NCBI GenBank assembly: GCA_035772785.1
Contig: JAOCPU010000057.1
Span: 62,001 to 126,000, forward strand
Length of the DNA stretch: 64,000 nt
DNA from: Phlebiopsis flavidoalba
Taxonomy: Eukaryota > Basidiomycota > Agaricomycetes > Polyporales > Phanerochaetaceae
Direction of reading: 5' to 3'
Shown: positions 47,990 through 59,058 of the stretch, one piece after another
How positions within the stretch are numbered: the first letter of the stretch is position 1
How the letters are laid out: every line of letters begins with the position of its first letter
The notes under the pieces: generated by a model
The model's input: only the letters and a program-made list of their open reading frames with translations
Told to the model about the DNA's origin: nothing
Databases searched by the model: none
Translations under genes and position numbers: made by a program

Positions 47990-48736
47990 ACCTGCCGAAC
48001 TCAAGGTTATGATCATCAGGAAGAAACTTGCTCTGCGCATCCTCGCGGAAGGGTTGTGGAGCGGCGGGCACTGGGCAACGGTGTGGGCCGAGGACCCACA
48101 CAGGTGGGGGGCTTGCAGGATACGAAATACTGTTATTGGGGGTGTCCAGAGAGTCGGGGTATGCGGATACGGGGGGGGGGGGGCGGTAGGAGTGCCGCCC
48201 TTGCGAAAGGCTTTGGTCCATAGATCCCGGCACACTCGAACGCCTATCTCTCGCTGATCGACGTCGTAGCCAGGAGGCGCGGCGTCCCGGACTGCGCCAC
48301 ACTCAGCGAGCTCGTGCGCAAGGTTGTCGCCCCGTTCGGACGTTTTGGCGGCGCCCGCCCACACATTTTCAGTTTCCTCAGAGTTTGAAGGTAGGTCCTG
48401 TCGGGATGCCAGCGACGTTCGTCGGCACCGTCAATCAGCACTCGGCACTGGGAGCAATCTACGCCAAGACATGTCAGTCAGTGACATACTCGACCTCAAA
48501 CACCAACATTTGTACTCTACCGACGAGATCTTCAACAGGGAGCTGCGAAGGCATTGGCAGAGCTTGAGCTTCATCATGGGGTTCGTCCTCTAGTCTATGG
48601 GTCCAAGCTCAATTTGTCAGGCCCAGGCATGCCTATGCGGACTGATTCAACTCACGACAGCCTCATCGACGGACAGATCTTCATGATCGCTCTCTACGTC
48701 CTGAATTCCCCATCAGATTTAACGTGTAACGCGTAA
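47990..48736 (+). CDS. Hypothetical protein, several exons
   Basis: Plus-strand stretches with protein-like composition, broken by frame changes or introns: ELKVMIIRKKLALRILAEG near 47,995-48,050, NAYLSLIDVVARRRGVPD near 48,240-48,295, FVGTVNQHSALGAIYAKTC near 48,418-48,475, and AKALAELELHHGVRPLVYGS then MPMRTDSTHDSLIDGQIFMI near 48,545-48,690. I do not recognise the family. The minus strand is also open over 47,955-48,302, so direction is not certain. A run of 12 G (48,171-48,182) probably causes one frame break. Confidence 0.35.
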
Positions 48737-49168
48737 CGTTGTGGGGCCGAGGATACACACCTCACACGCGAAGGGCATTCCTCAATGCCATATATGGCGC
48801 GCACAGGCTGAGAAGCCAGCTGCTCGTCCAAGGACGAGGCCGAAATGGATAGATGCTTCAAGACCATCTTGACCCTGGTGTCAAGGAAATCTGTCAGCGT
48901 GGCACGGTACATGGGATGCTGGGCCACTCACGACAATCAGCACATCATCCGCTTTAAGAGGTATCCGTCCATCTGTCGAGAGCTCGTTCGACAGGGATTG
49001 CAGCACAACATCGTCGTCACCCCATTATCACTATGTTCATCCGCAGCCGACGGCACCTCCTCAAAAACCGACCCTCATCCAGCTCGCACGCGTCAGGGCT
49101 CCTATCATCCACGGACGGAGAAAGCCTTCGTATTCATGGAGCCCTGATCGCTGCAGGGCCGCCATACT
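48737..49168. other. Intergenic, unassigned open frames
   Basis: A 77-codon minus-strand frame (48,694-48,927; DFLDTRVKMVLKHLSISASS) reads like protein and may be a distal exon of a minus-strand gene. The plus strand is open at 48,845-49,147. Neither can be assigned. Confidence 0.35.
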
Positions 49169-49657
49169 CTATGCCGTCGTACTGCTTTCAGTCGCCATAG
49201 AGTCGCTCGGCGTAGCGCTCCCCGAGCGTTTCATCTTTACGGCTCGTTCAGCTTTAGCGACTTCGTCGGCCTTCACCGCTGCCATCAGAGCGGTAGAGAG
49301 AGAGGAATGTGCGCGGAGTACCCGAGGGTGCTGAGCACGCATCGTCTGAGGAGGAGGAACGGATGAACTCTACATTCAGATTTCAGATCTCAGGGAAGGG
49401 TAGAAGGATAGGAGATCTTGCTTACCCGAATGTTCTATCTTAGGCAGTCTGGGATCGAACAGTGAACTTAGGTCAAGTTGTTTCCTCGGAGGACACTGTG
49501 TTCCGGGAAGCCCTCGACCAGCCGTCAGACTGGAACTTGCGCCTTGGATGTTAGTAGCGAGAGGCAGAGACAACGGAACGCTCGACTGCAGCATGCCCGT
49601 GGCGTGCAGTGAAGTATAAATATCACTCAAATCCATGGGTCCAGGCGGCGACAGCAC
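49169..49657 (-). CDS. Small hypothetical protein, two exons
   Basis: Exon 1 starts at ATG 49,657 (MLSPPGPMDLSDIYTSLH; alternative ATG 49,636) and runs to IEHS near 49,430, followed by an intron starting gtaagca and ending ...cctcag near 49,345. Exon 2 reads MRAQHPRVLRAHSSLSTALM, then VKADEVAKAERAVKMKRSGS and ends ATESSTTA with TAG at 49,169-49,171. About 150 residues, Ser-rich, charged tail, no known domain. Confidence 0.5.
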
Positions 49658-49779
49658 AATTTGCGGCGGCGGGGTGTCGTAAACTGAGTCGCAAGGGACC
49701 GACGCAGAGTTCGAAAGCTGCGCTTCCGGAGAGAGTTGTTCGTCGAAGTTGGGGGATTTATAGTCTACGTGTGAGGTCT

Positions 49780-49923
49780 CCTCGAGACCGTCTTGTGGGC
49801 AACATCCCCTCGCTCGGTTCGGCTACCACCGGCCGCAGAGTTTGCAGGCTGCTCTTGGACAGTGAGCCCGTCGTCAAAGGTGCTGAGACTTCCTCGGGAC
49901 CGTCTTGTGGGCAACATCCCCTC
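49780..49923 (+). repeat. Two 32-bp direct repeats
   Basis: 49,780-49,811 and 49,892-49,923 share cctcg(a/g)gaccgtcttgtgg plus gcaacatcccctc with one mismatch, 112 bp apart. They lie in the unassigned GC-rich DNA between two small genes. Confidence 0.8.
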
Positions 49924-50083
49924 TTCCTGTCTCGACATCACCGATCGCGTACCGTGGACGGCATTGTCTTCCCAAGCGCGTCTACTCGACGAAGGCCCCT
50001 CTTGCATCGCGTCACTCTCACCCAGCCACGTCCGGCGTCCTCGTCCCGCGTCTTACAGTCTCCCGCCCTTTCTTGCTCCTCAA

Positions 50084-50401
50084 ATGCAAGCAACGCCGCC
50101 TTCCTATCCCCAAACCTCCCCTCCCCATTTTTACGCAGCGCAACCCACCCACACCTCCTCCTCCCCTAAGATTTTCAGCTTCCCCGCTCCTCAGCCCCAA
50201 ACCCTCGCCCGCAAACCGCCCCGCGGGCCGACCCCAACGCAGGCGGCGACGTCGGCGCACGCACCCTCCTACCTCCCGCGCGGCGCGTCGTAGCGCTGGT
50301 CAGGCCTGCAAAAGCGGGTCCTGGACAACTTGCTGCTGCTGACGGAGCTTAGTCTCGTGAATACTTCGCGAAGGGCGGAGACGCGGCCGGTGGATGTCTA
50401 G
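50084..50401 (+). CDS. Small Pro-rich hypothetical protein with in-frame TAG
   Basis: A 106-codon frame from ATG 50,084 (MQATPPSYPQTSPPHFY), rich in Pro, Ser, Thr and Ala. It contains one TAG at 50,291-50,293 and continues in the same frame as RWSGLQKRVLDNLLLLTELS, then LVNTSRRAETRPVDV and TAG at 50,399-50,401. The part after the TAG has the look of a conserved amphipathic helix. The TAG could be a CAG-to-TAG change, a sequence error or a real end. Family not recognised. Confidence 0.45.
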
Positions 50402-50702
50402 TTCTGGGTCAATGGACTCTTCATCGTGGAAGGACGAGGAGGGGTGAGCGGGTGTGTATGACCTTCTGTAGGGTGTCGCAGGGATGTGGAGCGTGTGTCA
50501 TGTGTTTCGCTGGGAGTAACGGGTAGGGGGGTCGTGGGCAGGATGGGAGGGATAGGCCGCTGTGCGTGTGCGTTTGACGTTCTCGGACCATCGCGGAGAG
50601 GAGTACTCTCGAACCGTTCGCGTTTTGGTGCGCATATACTGAGGTTGTTCGCATTCCCGAGTCGTATTATGACTGGCATAAGCGTCTCTCGGAGGCCCGG
50701 GC
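50402..50702. other. Intergenic, no gene seen
   Basis: Open frames on the minus strand continue from the neighbouring hypothetical gene but lack any clear signal. Confidence 0.35.
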
Positions 50703-52148
50703 TCATATGCGCGCGCGCGAAGCATAACGAATATGATCTGCGGGTGGTCCAGATGATCCGATGGTGGGGTATCGCTGTCTATTCGTTGAGGTAGGCGGGT
50801 ATATGCGCCGTGGAGAGTCCCTTGAGTACTCCGGCTCGTCATGACGATAAAAGGCCTCCGTGGGGGTGATGTTCTGCGGTTGTGAGGGCGGGTGAAACTC
50901 TTCGGGAGAATACATCGATTGCACAGGCATACTGTGACGACGTCGACCTGACATGACTGGTGTACCGACGGTTGAATACTGTCAGCCACCGAGGAGGTCA
51001 TGGTAGGGATCGGGCGACTCTTCTTCAAGAATCACCATGCGACGGTGAGATGGCCTGTTTGGACGGATGGAAGACAGGTCGCGATTTCTATCCGCTAATG
51101 TGCTATTGACAAGACTCAGCAATGCTTCTTCTTCATCAACTTGGACCTCGTTGTATGCGATTATTCTCGGCGGGACGACCAATAGACGAGCTGAGACCCA
51201 ACACAATGTCTTCCAGCGCAGAGATACGTTGACTTGTCGTGTCTTCCACGCCTCGTGAGCCGCGATGGGATTCGTTCAATCGTCGCATCGCCGCGCGAGC
51301 AGACGAGAGTACTAGATATGAGGTTGAGTAGCTCTGCTTCAGGATCAACAGAACGCGTGAGTTCCCTACGGGCGTCCCTCGCGCTCTTGTCCAGTTGACG
51401 CCCGCCGCCGCCCAGGATTACATCTTCAAAGCCGGAAAGACCGCATCCTAGGAGACGAACGTAACTCTTCGTCGTGGTTGACAAAACTCTGCCTCGCTGT
51501 AATCGTCCCAGATCCGAAGCTTTCCTGAGAAATTTCAGCAGCCAAAGCGTCAACCGCCTGTCCTAGACTTCTGTTCTCCGACCTGCGCAACCCTCCGCAA
51601 AATCTATTCCTGCCGCCGCAAGCCTCGGAAAAGCACTTCCTCCCTGCGTTTCTTCGTCCACCTGCGGTACTGAGTGCAGGTGAGTCAAGGCTGGCCACCG
51701 ATATGGTTGGCGTGCGCAGGTCGGGGGACGTCACGACCTGGTCTGAGGCGGCGAAGAAAGCCCCCGAGGCGCGCGAGCCGACGCTCGAGAGCCGTGCGGG
51801 TATTAGGGTTGGTGTATGCGTAGCGGTTGTTTGGAATCGACATTGGGGAATGTGAGAGGGGATGCGACAGAAAGTCGAGGGAGCGATTGTTTCAACCATG
51901 TCGATTGAGGTTCGGCAGTTTGCGTGGCTTCGACGACCGTTCAAGGTCTGCATTTGGAAGGATGTGGCGTGGCAAGTCTTCAACGTCTGAGCTGAGGTCG
52001 AATTGTCGGCGTTCGAGCTAGAAAACGCGAGATATTCAATAGACATACGTACTTGAGCACGTGAGAGCGAAACGCGAGCCACTGACACGTATCCTGAGTT
52101 TGTTCTGTTACCTGCTAGAGGTAATCCATCAAGTAATGAGAAGTCCAC
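50703..52148 (-). CDS. Hypothetical low-complexity protein
   Basis: The minus strand from ATG 52,148 (MDFSLLDGLPLAGNRTNSG) is followed by an intron starting gtacgtatgt near 52,052. Then come Ser/Arg-rich stretches, QAVDALAAEISQESFGSG near 51,550, DPEAELLNLISSTL near 51,340, SQRISALEDIVLGLSSSIG near 51,190, DEEEALLSLVNSTLADRNRD near 51,100 and EEESPDPYHDLLGG near 51,010. The last part is Tyr/Pro/Arg-rich (MYSPEEFHPPSQPQNITPTE near 50,900). Two weakly similar helix-rich repeats (ELLNLISSTL and ALLSLVNSTL) are visible. No known domain; several frame breaks. Length about 430-460 residues. Confidence 0.5.
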
Positions 52149-53066
52149 ACATGATGCGGTATTTTGAGCACCCTTTCATGCCCTATCATTCACAACGACA
52201 CTAGTAGATAAATGAAAACGAGGAAGCCCGTTGTCGTCCTTGTCGTCGTCGCGTCGTCAAAGTGCAGAAGACGGATGCGAGACCCGTGGCGGCGCGTCAT
52301 CAAGAGGCTTCATAGACGCCAGCGCCACAAGCGTGTAAACCACGTGGCGTTCGGACTTTTGCGGCCTCCTCCTGATGCCAGCCGCTAGCGCTGCGGATGT
52401 GGCCCACCGCTCAGATACCTTCAGATACCTACACGTATGCAACACGTATACCTATCGCCTATATGTTGGTGTTTGTGGTCTGAACCAGGTGGACGCATCG
52501 GGGTCACGCACTCAAAAACTGACGTGTAGCAACGCGAATGGTCGCGTCTTTGACGATAACGTGTTCCCTACGTGGATGGGACAATCATATATACATGAGC
52601 TGACCAGACGCTTCGCCAGGGCTCAGCAAAAAACTACGGCAATGGTATATACCAATGGACGTGGAGAACCGCATCGAGGTATGGGAAGGATTGCCAATTA
52701 TTAACGATGTGAAGCAATAGGGTCTGCTGGCCGGCAAATGCCGACTTGCAAGTTGCGAGAGCTTCATGACACACGTTGACCTGGCACACTCGGAGGCTAC
52801 AGAACGTTGCAGTCTATGTACTCAACAGTACTTCAGGCCTCCAGTTGGACTCCTGACCTGACATGGGTTAGACGATGTTGATTCGGTCCGATCATGCCTA
52901 CCTGCTGCGCGCGCCAGTAACGCATCGCTCATGCATCACTTCACAGTCGACGGGAATGACTTCACTTCCCTGTCGCACACTTCCCAGTCGGACTCTGAAA
53001 TTCTTAGCGCGTGTATTTTGATGCTTAAAAGGTCAGGTTACGTTCCCCGTGAAAGCAGTACTCATC
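52149..53066. other. Intergenic, unassigned open frames
   Basis: A 109-codon plus-strand frame (52,375-52,704) and a minus-strand frame (52,257-52,445) show no domain. The F-box gene promoter should lie at the right edge. Confidence 0.4.
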
Positions 53067-53782
53067 ATGCAAACCCCACACCCCGCACTGTGTATCCCCG
53101 AGCTACTTCACCAGATCCTCCTCCATGTGCGCGCAGATGCACCGCACAACGATGACTTGCTCAACTGCGCGCTGGTCTCACGAGACTGGTATCGCGTAGC
53201 CCATCCACTCCTATTCCAGGACCTGCATGTCAAAATCCGTGGAACAATACACGGATCGCCGCATGTTTACGATCAATTCGACGGGGAATGGACGATCCCC
53301 AGCGCCCATGGCACACTTACCGACTTTGCCACATTCATCCGATCCACCACGCAACATTGCTCGTTGTATTCGAAGGCTTACCCTACCCCACGTCCTTCCT
53401 CCCTTCATCCCTAGCGGATATTCACGGGCAGAAAGGTACACGATATGTGCCAGGACTGCTCTGGACACTCTGCGTCGAATGACCTCGCTGCAAGACCTGG
53501 ACTTGCGAGACGTCATTCTCAGCACGCCGCCGCGAGGTGCCTCCACTATCCCGAGACGGCTACGAACGCTCAGCGTTTCGTATGCCTATCTCGCCGGACG
53601 TGCGACATGGAATGATCTTCGAATGGTTTTGCAGTGTGTATAACGCTGCGAGAGTACTTTGCGAATTACTGAATTTGGTTTTATGCTTACCGCATTTGAC
53701 TTTGAATTTGGATATTATCGCATGGATGGGAGAAGATTACACGCTTGACGCTCAACTGGATACTCTGGAAATTCGCCGTTAA
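53067..53782 (+). CDS. F-box protein
   Basis: ATG 53,067 (MQTPHPALCIPELLHQILLH) begins at once with an F-box: IPELLHQILLHV, then LLNCALVSRDWYRVAHPLLF, in residues about 9-55. This domain binds Skp1 in SCF ubiquitin ligases. After a frame change near 53,340 come RNIARCIRRLTLPH, MTSLQDLDLRDVIL and IPRRLRTLSVSYAYLAGRAT, which read like irregular leucine-rich repeats. The tail LLNLVLCLPHLTLNLDIIAW ends with TAA at 53,780-53,782; further exons up to about 54,000 are possible. Large families of such F-box/LRR proteins are typical of Agaricomycetes. Target unknown. Confidence 0.7.
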
Positions 53783-55022
53783 TGTCGATGCATTGCAGCC
53801 AAGGTATTTCCTCTCTTTGATCCGGTCGCTCAGGTTCATACGACCCCACCCACGCCGACGCCTGCAAATCATTGTATGGCTTGAGTCTGGGTCGGTATAT
53901 CCAGCTGCGGTCGGCCCGTCGCGCGATTGAGGTCTGTCCTACAATCCCTTCGAATTGAGAAATATGGTCGACCATCTATGGGGACATGCACAAGTGAGTA
54001 CTACGACCACACGTCCGCTGCTTAACTCGTACTGACTTTTCGCTCGAATGTGTTCCTTCAATTCACTGTACATGCAGCAGGGCCGCTAAATTAAACCACG
54101 ATAGTGTCTTCAATTCACGGCTACATCGCCCGTTAAATATTCAGACTGCTTATCACCTCTATCGCACGCGCGTGCTCTGGGTTGGCGAGTTGTTGTTGAG
54201 GTCTGCTGGGCACTCAGATGGGTGTGGAATGTTTCTGTGTCCATCTCTAAGCGCGAGTCATTCAATGCAATTTCCGCAACTGCGATAATTGCTCCGCAGA
54301 CGTACCGTTCACTCTACTGTGTTCGATTCTCGTCTCTAGTGTTCGCATCCTTGTCAATTAACAAAGTGACACACCAGCATTTTGCCACTTCGGTGGAGTC
54401 TACCGCGGTACGATGGTCGTTCGTGTTCCGTAGCGCACCTCCCCCCACACATCCCCCCCCCCCCCCCCCCCCCCCCCCAACGCGTCCCCATTTACGCGTC
54501 GCTTGCCTAGAATGAGGTTCCCGAAGGTAAAAGATCAGCTAGCTCACGACGCAATTCCGATCAAGAGCAGAGAAGGATAGGACAATGTGTGCACTGATTA
54601 GCAGTCAGATCATGGTGAGAGCCTCGTCGCGCGTCGACGCGCGTCGCGAGTCGCGGCTTGAGGAAGCGCTTACATGCATTGCCGCTCCACCTGTGACCCA
54701 TTTGCGCAACGAGCACGCCATCGGACCTCGGTGAAGGCGAGAGGACTGGCAGCTGTCCCATTCTTGTTTTCCGTACCACCATCATCGCTCTCCGTTCTGT
54801 CGTGTCCTCCAGGTCCAACGTACGTCAAAGCCCCCTCATCCACTTCCGCTTTCGCTGCGCGCATACAACCCACTACCTCCTCGATCCCTTCGGTTTCGCC
54901 ACCACTCGGCATATTCAGCTCCTCAACCAGAGCTCGTCTCACCACTGGGGACGTATCGGATGTTGGTGCAGTGGGCCCGTCTTGGAGGGTAAACGAAGCA
55001 ACGAGCTGTTAGAGAACAAGTC
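53783..55022. other. Intergenic with poly-C tract
   Basis: No certain gene. 54,670-54,945 is open on both strands: the minus strand reads RRALVEELNMPSGGETEGIE and is acidic, the plus strand is Ser/Pro-rich. 54,453-54,478 is a run of 26 C. Confidence 0.4.
54453..54478 (+). repeat. Homopolymer of 26 C
   Basis: An uninterrupted C run directly after ccccccacacat. The true length is uncertain in any assembly. Confidence 0.85.
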
Positions 55023-55750
55023 GTGAGGGCATCGCTCTGGTCTGTCTATCGTTTTCTCCCCGCTGCACTCATCACAAGCATCTATTCTATCTCCGTACTT
55101 TTACGGAACCTCCACACCTCTCTCAACCCGCCATTGACCAAGCATACATTCAACAACGCGACGCCCTACAGCTCCGCGGGGTTAGTCCCCACCAACTTCG
55201 ACCCCAGCTGTGCCCTGCTGGTCCTCTGGCGACCCTCTCTGAATGCCCACCTATCCGCCGCGGGTCATGTCTTCGCTTGGACCCCCATGACTCGGGCGCA
55301 GCGCACAATAATCACCTCGTGCTCGTCGACAACAGTTTTGCTGTCCCCTCGATCTCTGCCGCTAGCGCTTGTTCTTTATCTCCGTCGCCCAGCCCGACCT
55401 GACGTGCTACTGCTGCTCACTGCTCGGGCTCTAATGGGACGTTGACAGCAAGTGTCGCACACCGTTGGACTCGCAAAGACTCGCCGAATGCGCGTATATC
55501 CCACGCTTACCAGCGGACGGCGATGCTGCAGCGAGCATGGACCACCGGCGCCTTTGCGCTTGCAAGGCTCGACGCTATCGGGTTTCCAGACCGGGCCTCG
55601 TGTGATATCGCGCTCCTCGCCGCATATCCATCCCTCCCCATTGGTACCTACAATTCCGAATTCCTGGCCACCCCTGTTCTTGCGCTGCCGTGGCCGTCCC
55701 AACCAGCAGTGCGTTTGCTCAATCGTGCGGTGCTGTGGAAGGCGGCGTAA
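55023..55750 (+). CDS. Hypothetical protein with N-terminal hydrophobic segment
   Basis: The plus-strand frame lacks an ATG at its visible start, so a short upstream exon is likely. It begins SLWSVYRFLPAALITSIYSI, a likely membrane or signal segment, then SAGLVPTNFDPSCALLVLW. After a frame change near 55,450 it reads ISHAYQRTAMLQRAWTTGAF, RLDAIGFPDRASCDIALLA and SQPAVRLLNRAVLWKAA before TAA at 55,748-55,750. The second half is rich in aromatic and aliphatic residues and looks conserved, but I do not know the family. Confidence 0.5.
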
Positions 55751-55923
55751 CGAAAGCGCAAGTCACTGCGCTGTATTGGACTGGGCGGGTACACGGGGTG
55801 ATCAGGAGCTCCGCGATAGGGTACGCCTCGTGTGTCTCGTTTACGTTCTCCACGACTCGCCGGCTCTATCGCTTTCGAGTCTAATTTATTCAGGTCGTTT
55901 TTGTATATATCCACGCCCGAGCA

Positions 55924-55931
55924 ATATAAAA
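55924..55931 (+). promoter_or_regulatory. TATA box of the FGE/DinB gene
   Basis: tataaaag in gcaatataaaagccg, about 77 bp before ATG 56,004, with a CT-rich stretch (gttcttttctcccgct) between. Confidence 0.6.
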
Positions 55932-56003
55932 GCCGTTCTTTTCTCCCGCTGAACACCAGAGCTTTCGCTCGTACTGTCTGAGAATCCCCCACTTTATCAC
56001 AAC

Positions 56004-58211
56004 ATGTCCTCTCCATCTCTTTCTGACTACTCGCTCCCCTCGAGCTCCCGCTCAGTGACTCCCTCCACCGCCGCCGTCTACTCCTCTTCACGCACCCCCA
56101 CTACTCACTTTATCGTGACTCACTCTGCGAGTTCGTCTTTCCTGCAGACGGTCTTGTCTGCTCCGCGCAGAAGGCCAGCGCAGACCGTATCCTGTACTGT
56201 TGGTTTTCAGTGGGTTGGGGGGATGTGCCCAGGAGCTGCTTGCGCAAGCTGCTGAGGTGCTCGAGGACCAAGAGCTGGCCCATGCTGAACGCTGGGAAGC
56301 CGTCAAGTCTGACGACGCGACGCCAAGGTGGTTTACTTGTGCACCAAGTCCAATGACAACCAAAGTCACCGCGGTGGTGGAATTGCAAATGGGAGATTAC
56401 AGTACCGTCGACCTCGCCAAGCTGCATATCCAGACGACCCAGGTGCGTTCGCTCGCGAGCCTTCCAATGAGTGTACTCTGACGTTCCGTCCAGCTGTCTG
56501 AGGCCTCTGCTTTGAACACTCTATACCAACTCGGGCCTTCGCATGATTATCAACCTCCAGACTGCTACACTCACCCTCCACATCCTCGAACGCCCCTCCC
56601 TTCACCTTCCCCCTCCTCTCCAGCACACCCTCGACCGCACTGAACCCCACCGCCAACCCATACACCACCCCCTCGCTCTCGACCGAATTCCGGCTCCTCT
56701 GGGACGCCTGGGACCTCGTCACGCTGGGCATGATCCCGCCCGTGATGCTGCACCAGAAAGCCGATCGACCTGCGGCACAAGCCGCTCTTCTACATCGGGC
56801 ACCTGCCGACGTTCAACGCGCTGGATGCCTCTCACGAAGCTGCTCGCGCGGGCCGATGGTCGGCTCGAGCCGCGCGCGTACGCGGTCATATTTGAGCGCG
56901 GACATCGACCCGCACGTCGACGACCCCGAGCACTGCCACAACCACTCGGTCGTGCCGGGAGAAGGACGAAGACCTGGCCCGTGCTGCCCGAGGTGCTGGC
57001 GTTCCGCGACCGCGTGAGGCGGCTTGTGGAGGAGACGATTGCGGAGGTCGAGCGCGGAGAGCGGGAGATGAACAGGAGGCTTGCGAGGACGCTTATGATG
57101 CTGCACGAGCACGAGGCGTGGCACATCGAGGTTTGTACCTCACCTTTGATTCATTAACGCGTACTGACCGAACCCCCACAGACGATCCTACCTACATGCT
57201 CATCCAACGCGCCGGCACAGGCACCCTCCCACCGCCAGGCTTCACCACCACCCCCCTGGGCACAGCTCGCCGCCGCAATGGGACGCCACACCTGCACCGA
57301 CGACACCACACGCCACGCTCGGGCCGTGCACCGTCACGCTCGGCCACGACGACGCGGAACCAGCCGACCTCACCACGCCGTTCGACGCGGCGCACGAGCT
57401 TGGATGGGACAACGAGAGACCCCGCGCGCGCGGTGCACGTCGCGCGGTTCAGGGCGGAGTGGCGGCCATCTCGAATGGCGAGTTCTTCGCGTTTTTTGGC
57501 GCGCGAAGGGGGGCAAGGTCGCGATACCCCGCGAGATGGGTGCAAGAGGGCGATTCCATCAAGGTACTTATTCCCCCCCCTCCTACTTGGCCTGCGACTG
57601 ACGGAGGGACGCTAGGTGCGCACGCTCTACGGCCCCGTCGAGATGGCGCACGCGCGCCACTGGCCGTGTCTGACGGCGTACGACGACCTCTGCGCGTACG
57701 CGCGCTCCAAGGGCGGACGGCTGCCCAGCGAGGCCGAGCTCCGGCTCTTCCTCGACACGTACCAGGTCGGACACGGCGACGGGGCGCGAACGTCGGCTTC
57801 CGCACTGGCATCCGCTCCCGTGAGTAGCATCTCCTTCGCTCGTGTTGGTTGGTGGCTAACGGATGGGACAGTGCGACGGGCGGTGTAAGCGCGGACGGGC
57901 GCGGCTCGAACGGCGGGGTGTGGGAGTGGACGACGACGACGCTCGACACGCACGAGGGATCTTCGAGGGCAGTCGATCTTCCCCGGCTACTCGTCTGATT
58001 TCTTCGACACGAAGCACCAGGTTGTCGTACGTGCATCCCAGTCTTCCGCTCTGTTCTCTCCGCTCACGGCGTATATTTGCAGCTTCGGTGCGTTCGTACG
58101 CGACTATCCCGCGGTTGGCGGAACGGCGGAGGTGCGCAACGGTTCTGTTTTACCAGCACAATCAACTACCCGTACCCGTGGGTCGGTGCGCGGGTGGTAT
58201 ACGACATATAA
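56004..58211 (+). CDS. EgtB-like FGE-sulfatase/DinB non-heme iron protein
   Basis: It starts MSSPSLSDYSLPSSSRSVTP. The N-terminal part of about 180 residues reads ERWEAVKSDDATPRWFT near 56,290-56,335, MGDYSTVDLAKLHIQTTQ near 56,390 and LSEASALNTLYQLGPSHDY. A DinB-like iron-binding part follows: FRLLWDAWDLVTLGMIPP near 56,690, KPIDLRHKPLFYIGHLPTF, DPHVDDPEHCHNHSV near 56,910 and MLHEHEAWHIE near 57,100-57,130 with the His residues expected as metal ligands. The FGE-sulfatase domain has AHELGWDNE near 57,390, SNGEFFAFF near 57,475, GGRLPSEAELRLFLDTYQVG near 57,710, VWEWTTTTLD near 57,925 and the end NYPYPWVGARVVYDI with TAA 58,209-58,211. Introns: 56,443-56,493, 57,131-57,181, 57,564-57,615, 57,820-57,871 and about 58,029-58,080. 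The EgtD methyltransferase half of fungal Egt1 is not visible. A link to ergothioneine or another thiol-histidine product is inference. Confidence 0.8.
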
Positions 58212-58583
58212 TGCGGGAGGAGGACTTTGATTTGGCAATGTATTTATTTGCTCTGTCTATTGCTTGTTATATATCACACCTGTAAACAGTATTTTTCAAT
58301 CATAGCCAACGTGCTGTCTTTTAGGACACGTTTGTCAGTGCTGAATGAGTAATGCAATACCAGTCATGCGTCGATCAGAGATCGCTCAGGAGGCTCCTTT
58401 GCGGGGCATACTTTGGTTGATGGGTATGCGACAAATTTTCACGCTACGCGAATCTGCTTTAAAGACTGAGGTGCAAAGAGAGAAGGTAAACGAAAGGGAA
58501 AGGTGAACCCGAACATGGGGGGACAGTGCCGATTATGTAACACAAAGAGCACTTAGTGCAGCAGTCGTTCGACAAGCTCCTGC
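58212..58583. other. Intergenic, no gene seen
   Basis: 3' flank of the FGE/DinB gene. Nothing coding recognised. Confidence 0.5.
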
Positions 58584-58850
58584 CTTCGTGGCGTCGGTCC
58601 GGATTCGTCCGCGAGGGTTTTCGCGGCAACACCAGCTTAAGCAACATGTACACTCGCATGTGTCTATGGCAATTACAAGGCTAAGTTTTCACTTGCGAAG
58701 GATACAGGTCTGAGCCGCGACACAAGCACTAGCGATTGTCTGAGGGATGAATGTTCTCCTTTTTCGCATTAAGTAGTTTTTGCGCGCGCAGCTCCCGTCT
58801 CTTTGCAAATTTACCCTCATGTTTTTTTGGCACTATTCCGCATTCGAGGG
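58584..58850 (+). repeat. Dispersed repeat, copy A
   Basis: It aligns in the same orientation with 63,698-63,985. Shared blocks in order: cttcgtggcgtcggt, cgcgagggtttt, cactcgcatgt/cacgcgcatgt, ggcaat, aggctaag, tcacttgcgaaggat, ctgagc, then cattaagtagttt/catttagttt and the ctctttgc end. Divergence is moderate, mainly transitions and small gaps. No protein is encoded. It is probably an LTR or other non-coding part of a mobile element. Confidence 0.75.
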
Positions 58851-59058
58851 TACCCCTCGCTACGACTCCTTGTGGCTTCGCAGCTCTCGAGGTTCGCGCT
58901 ACTCTCCGCGTCGTGCCCTCAATCATGCACCATCTTGTTGCTCAGCTATATTTTACCTACGGAGACACATCGTTGTCAACCTCGTTCTCGGCTCTCTAGT
59001 GCGCTGGACCCGAAGTCACTTATGACGGTGATTCGGACAGCGAAACTTTTTCAACTAT
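58851..59058. other. Non-coding or eroded frame
   Basis: Plus-strand open frames only; nothing assignable. The frame PEVTYDGDSDSETFSTIYHW begins at about 59,008 and runs to a TGA near 59,234; direction and gene are uncertain. Confidence 0.35.
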
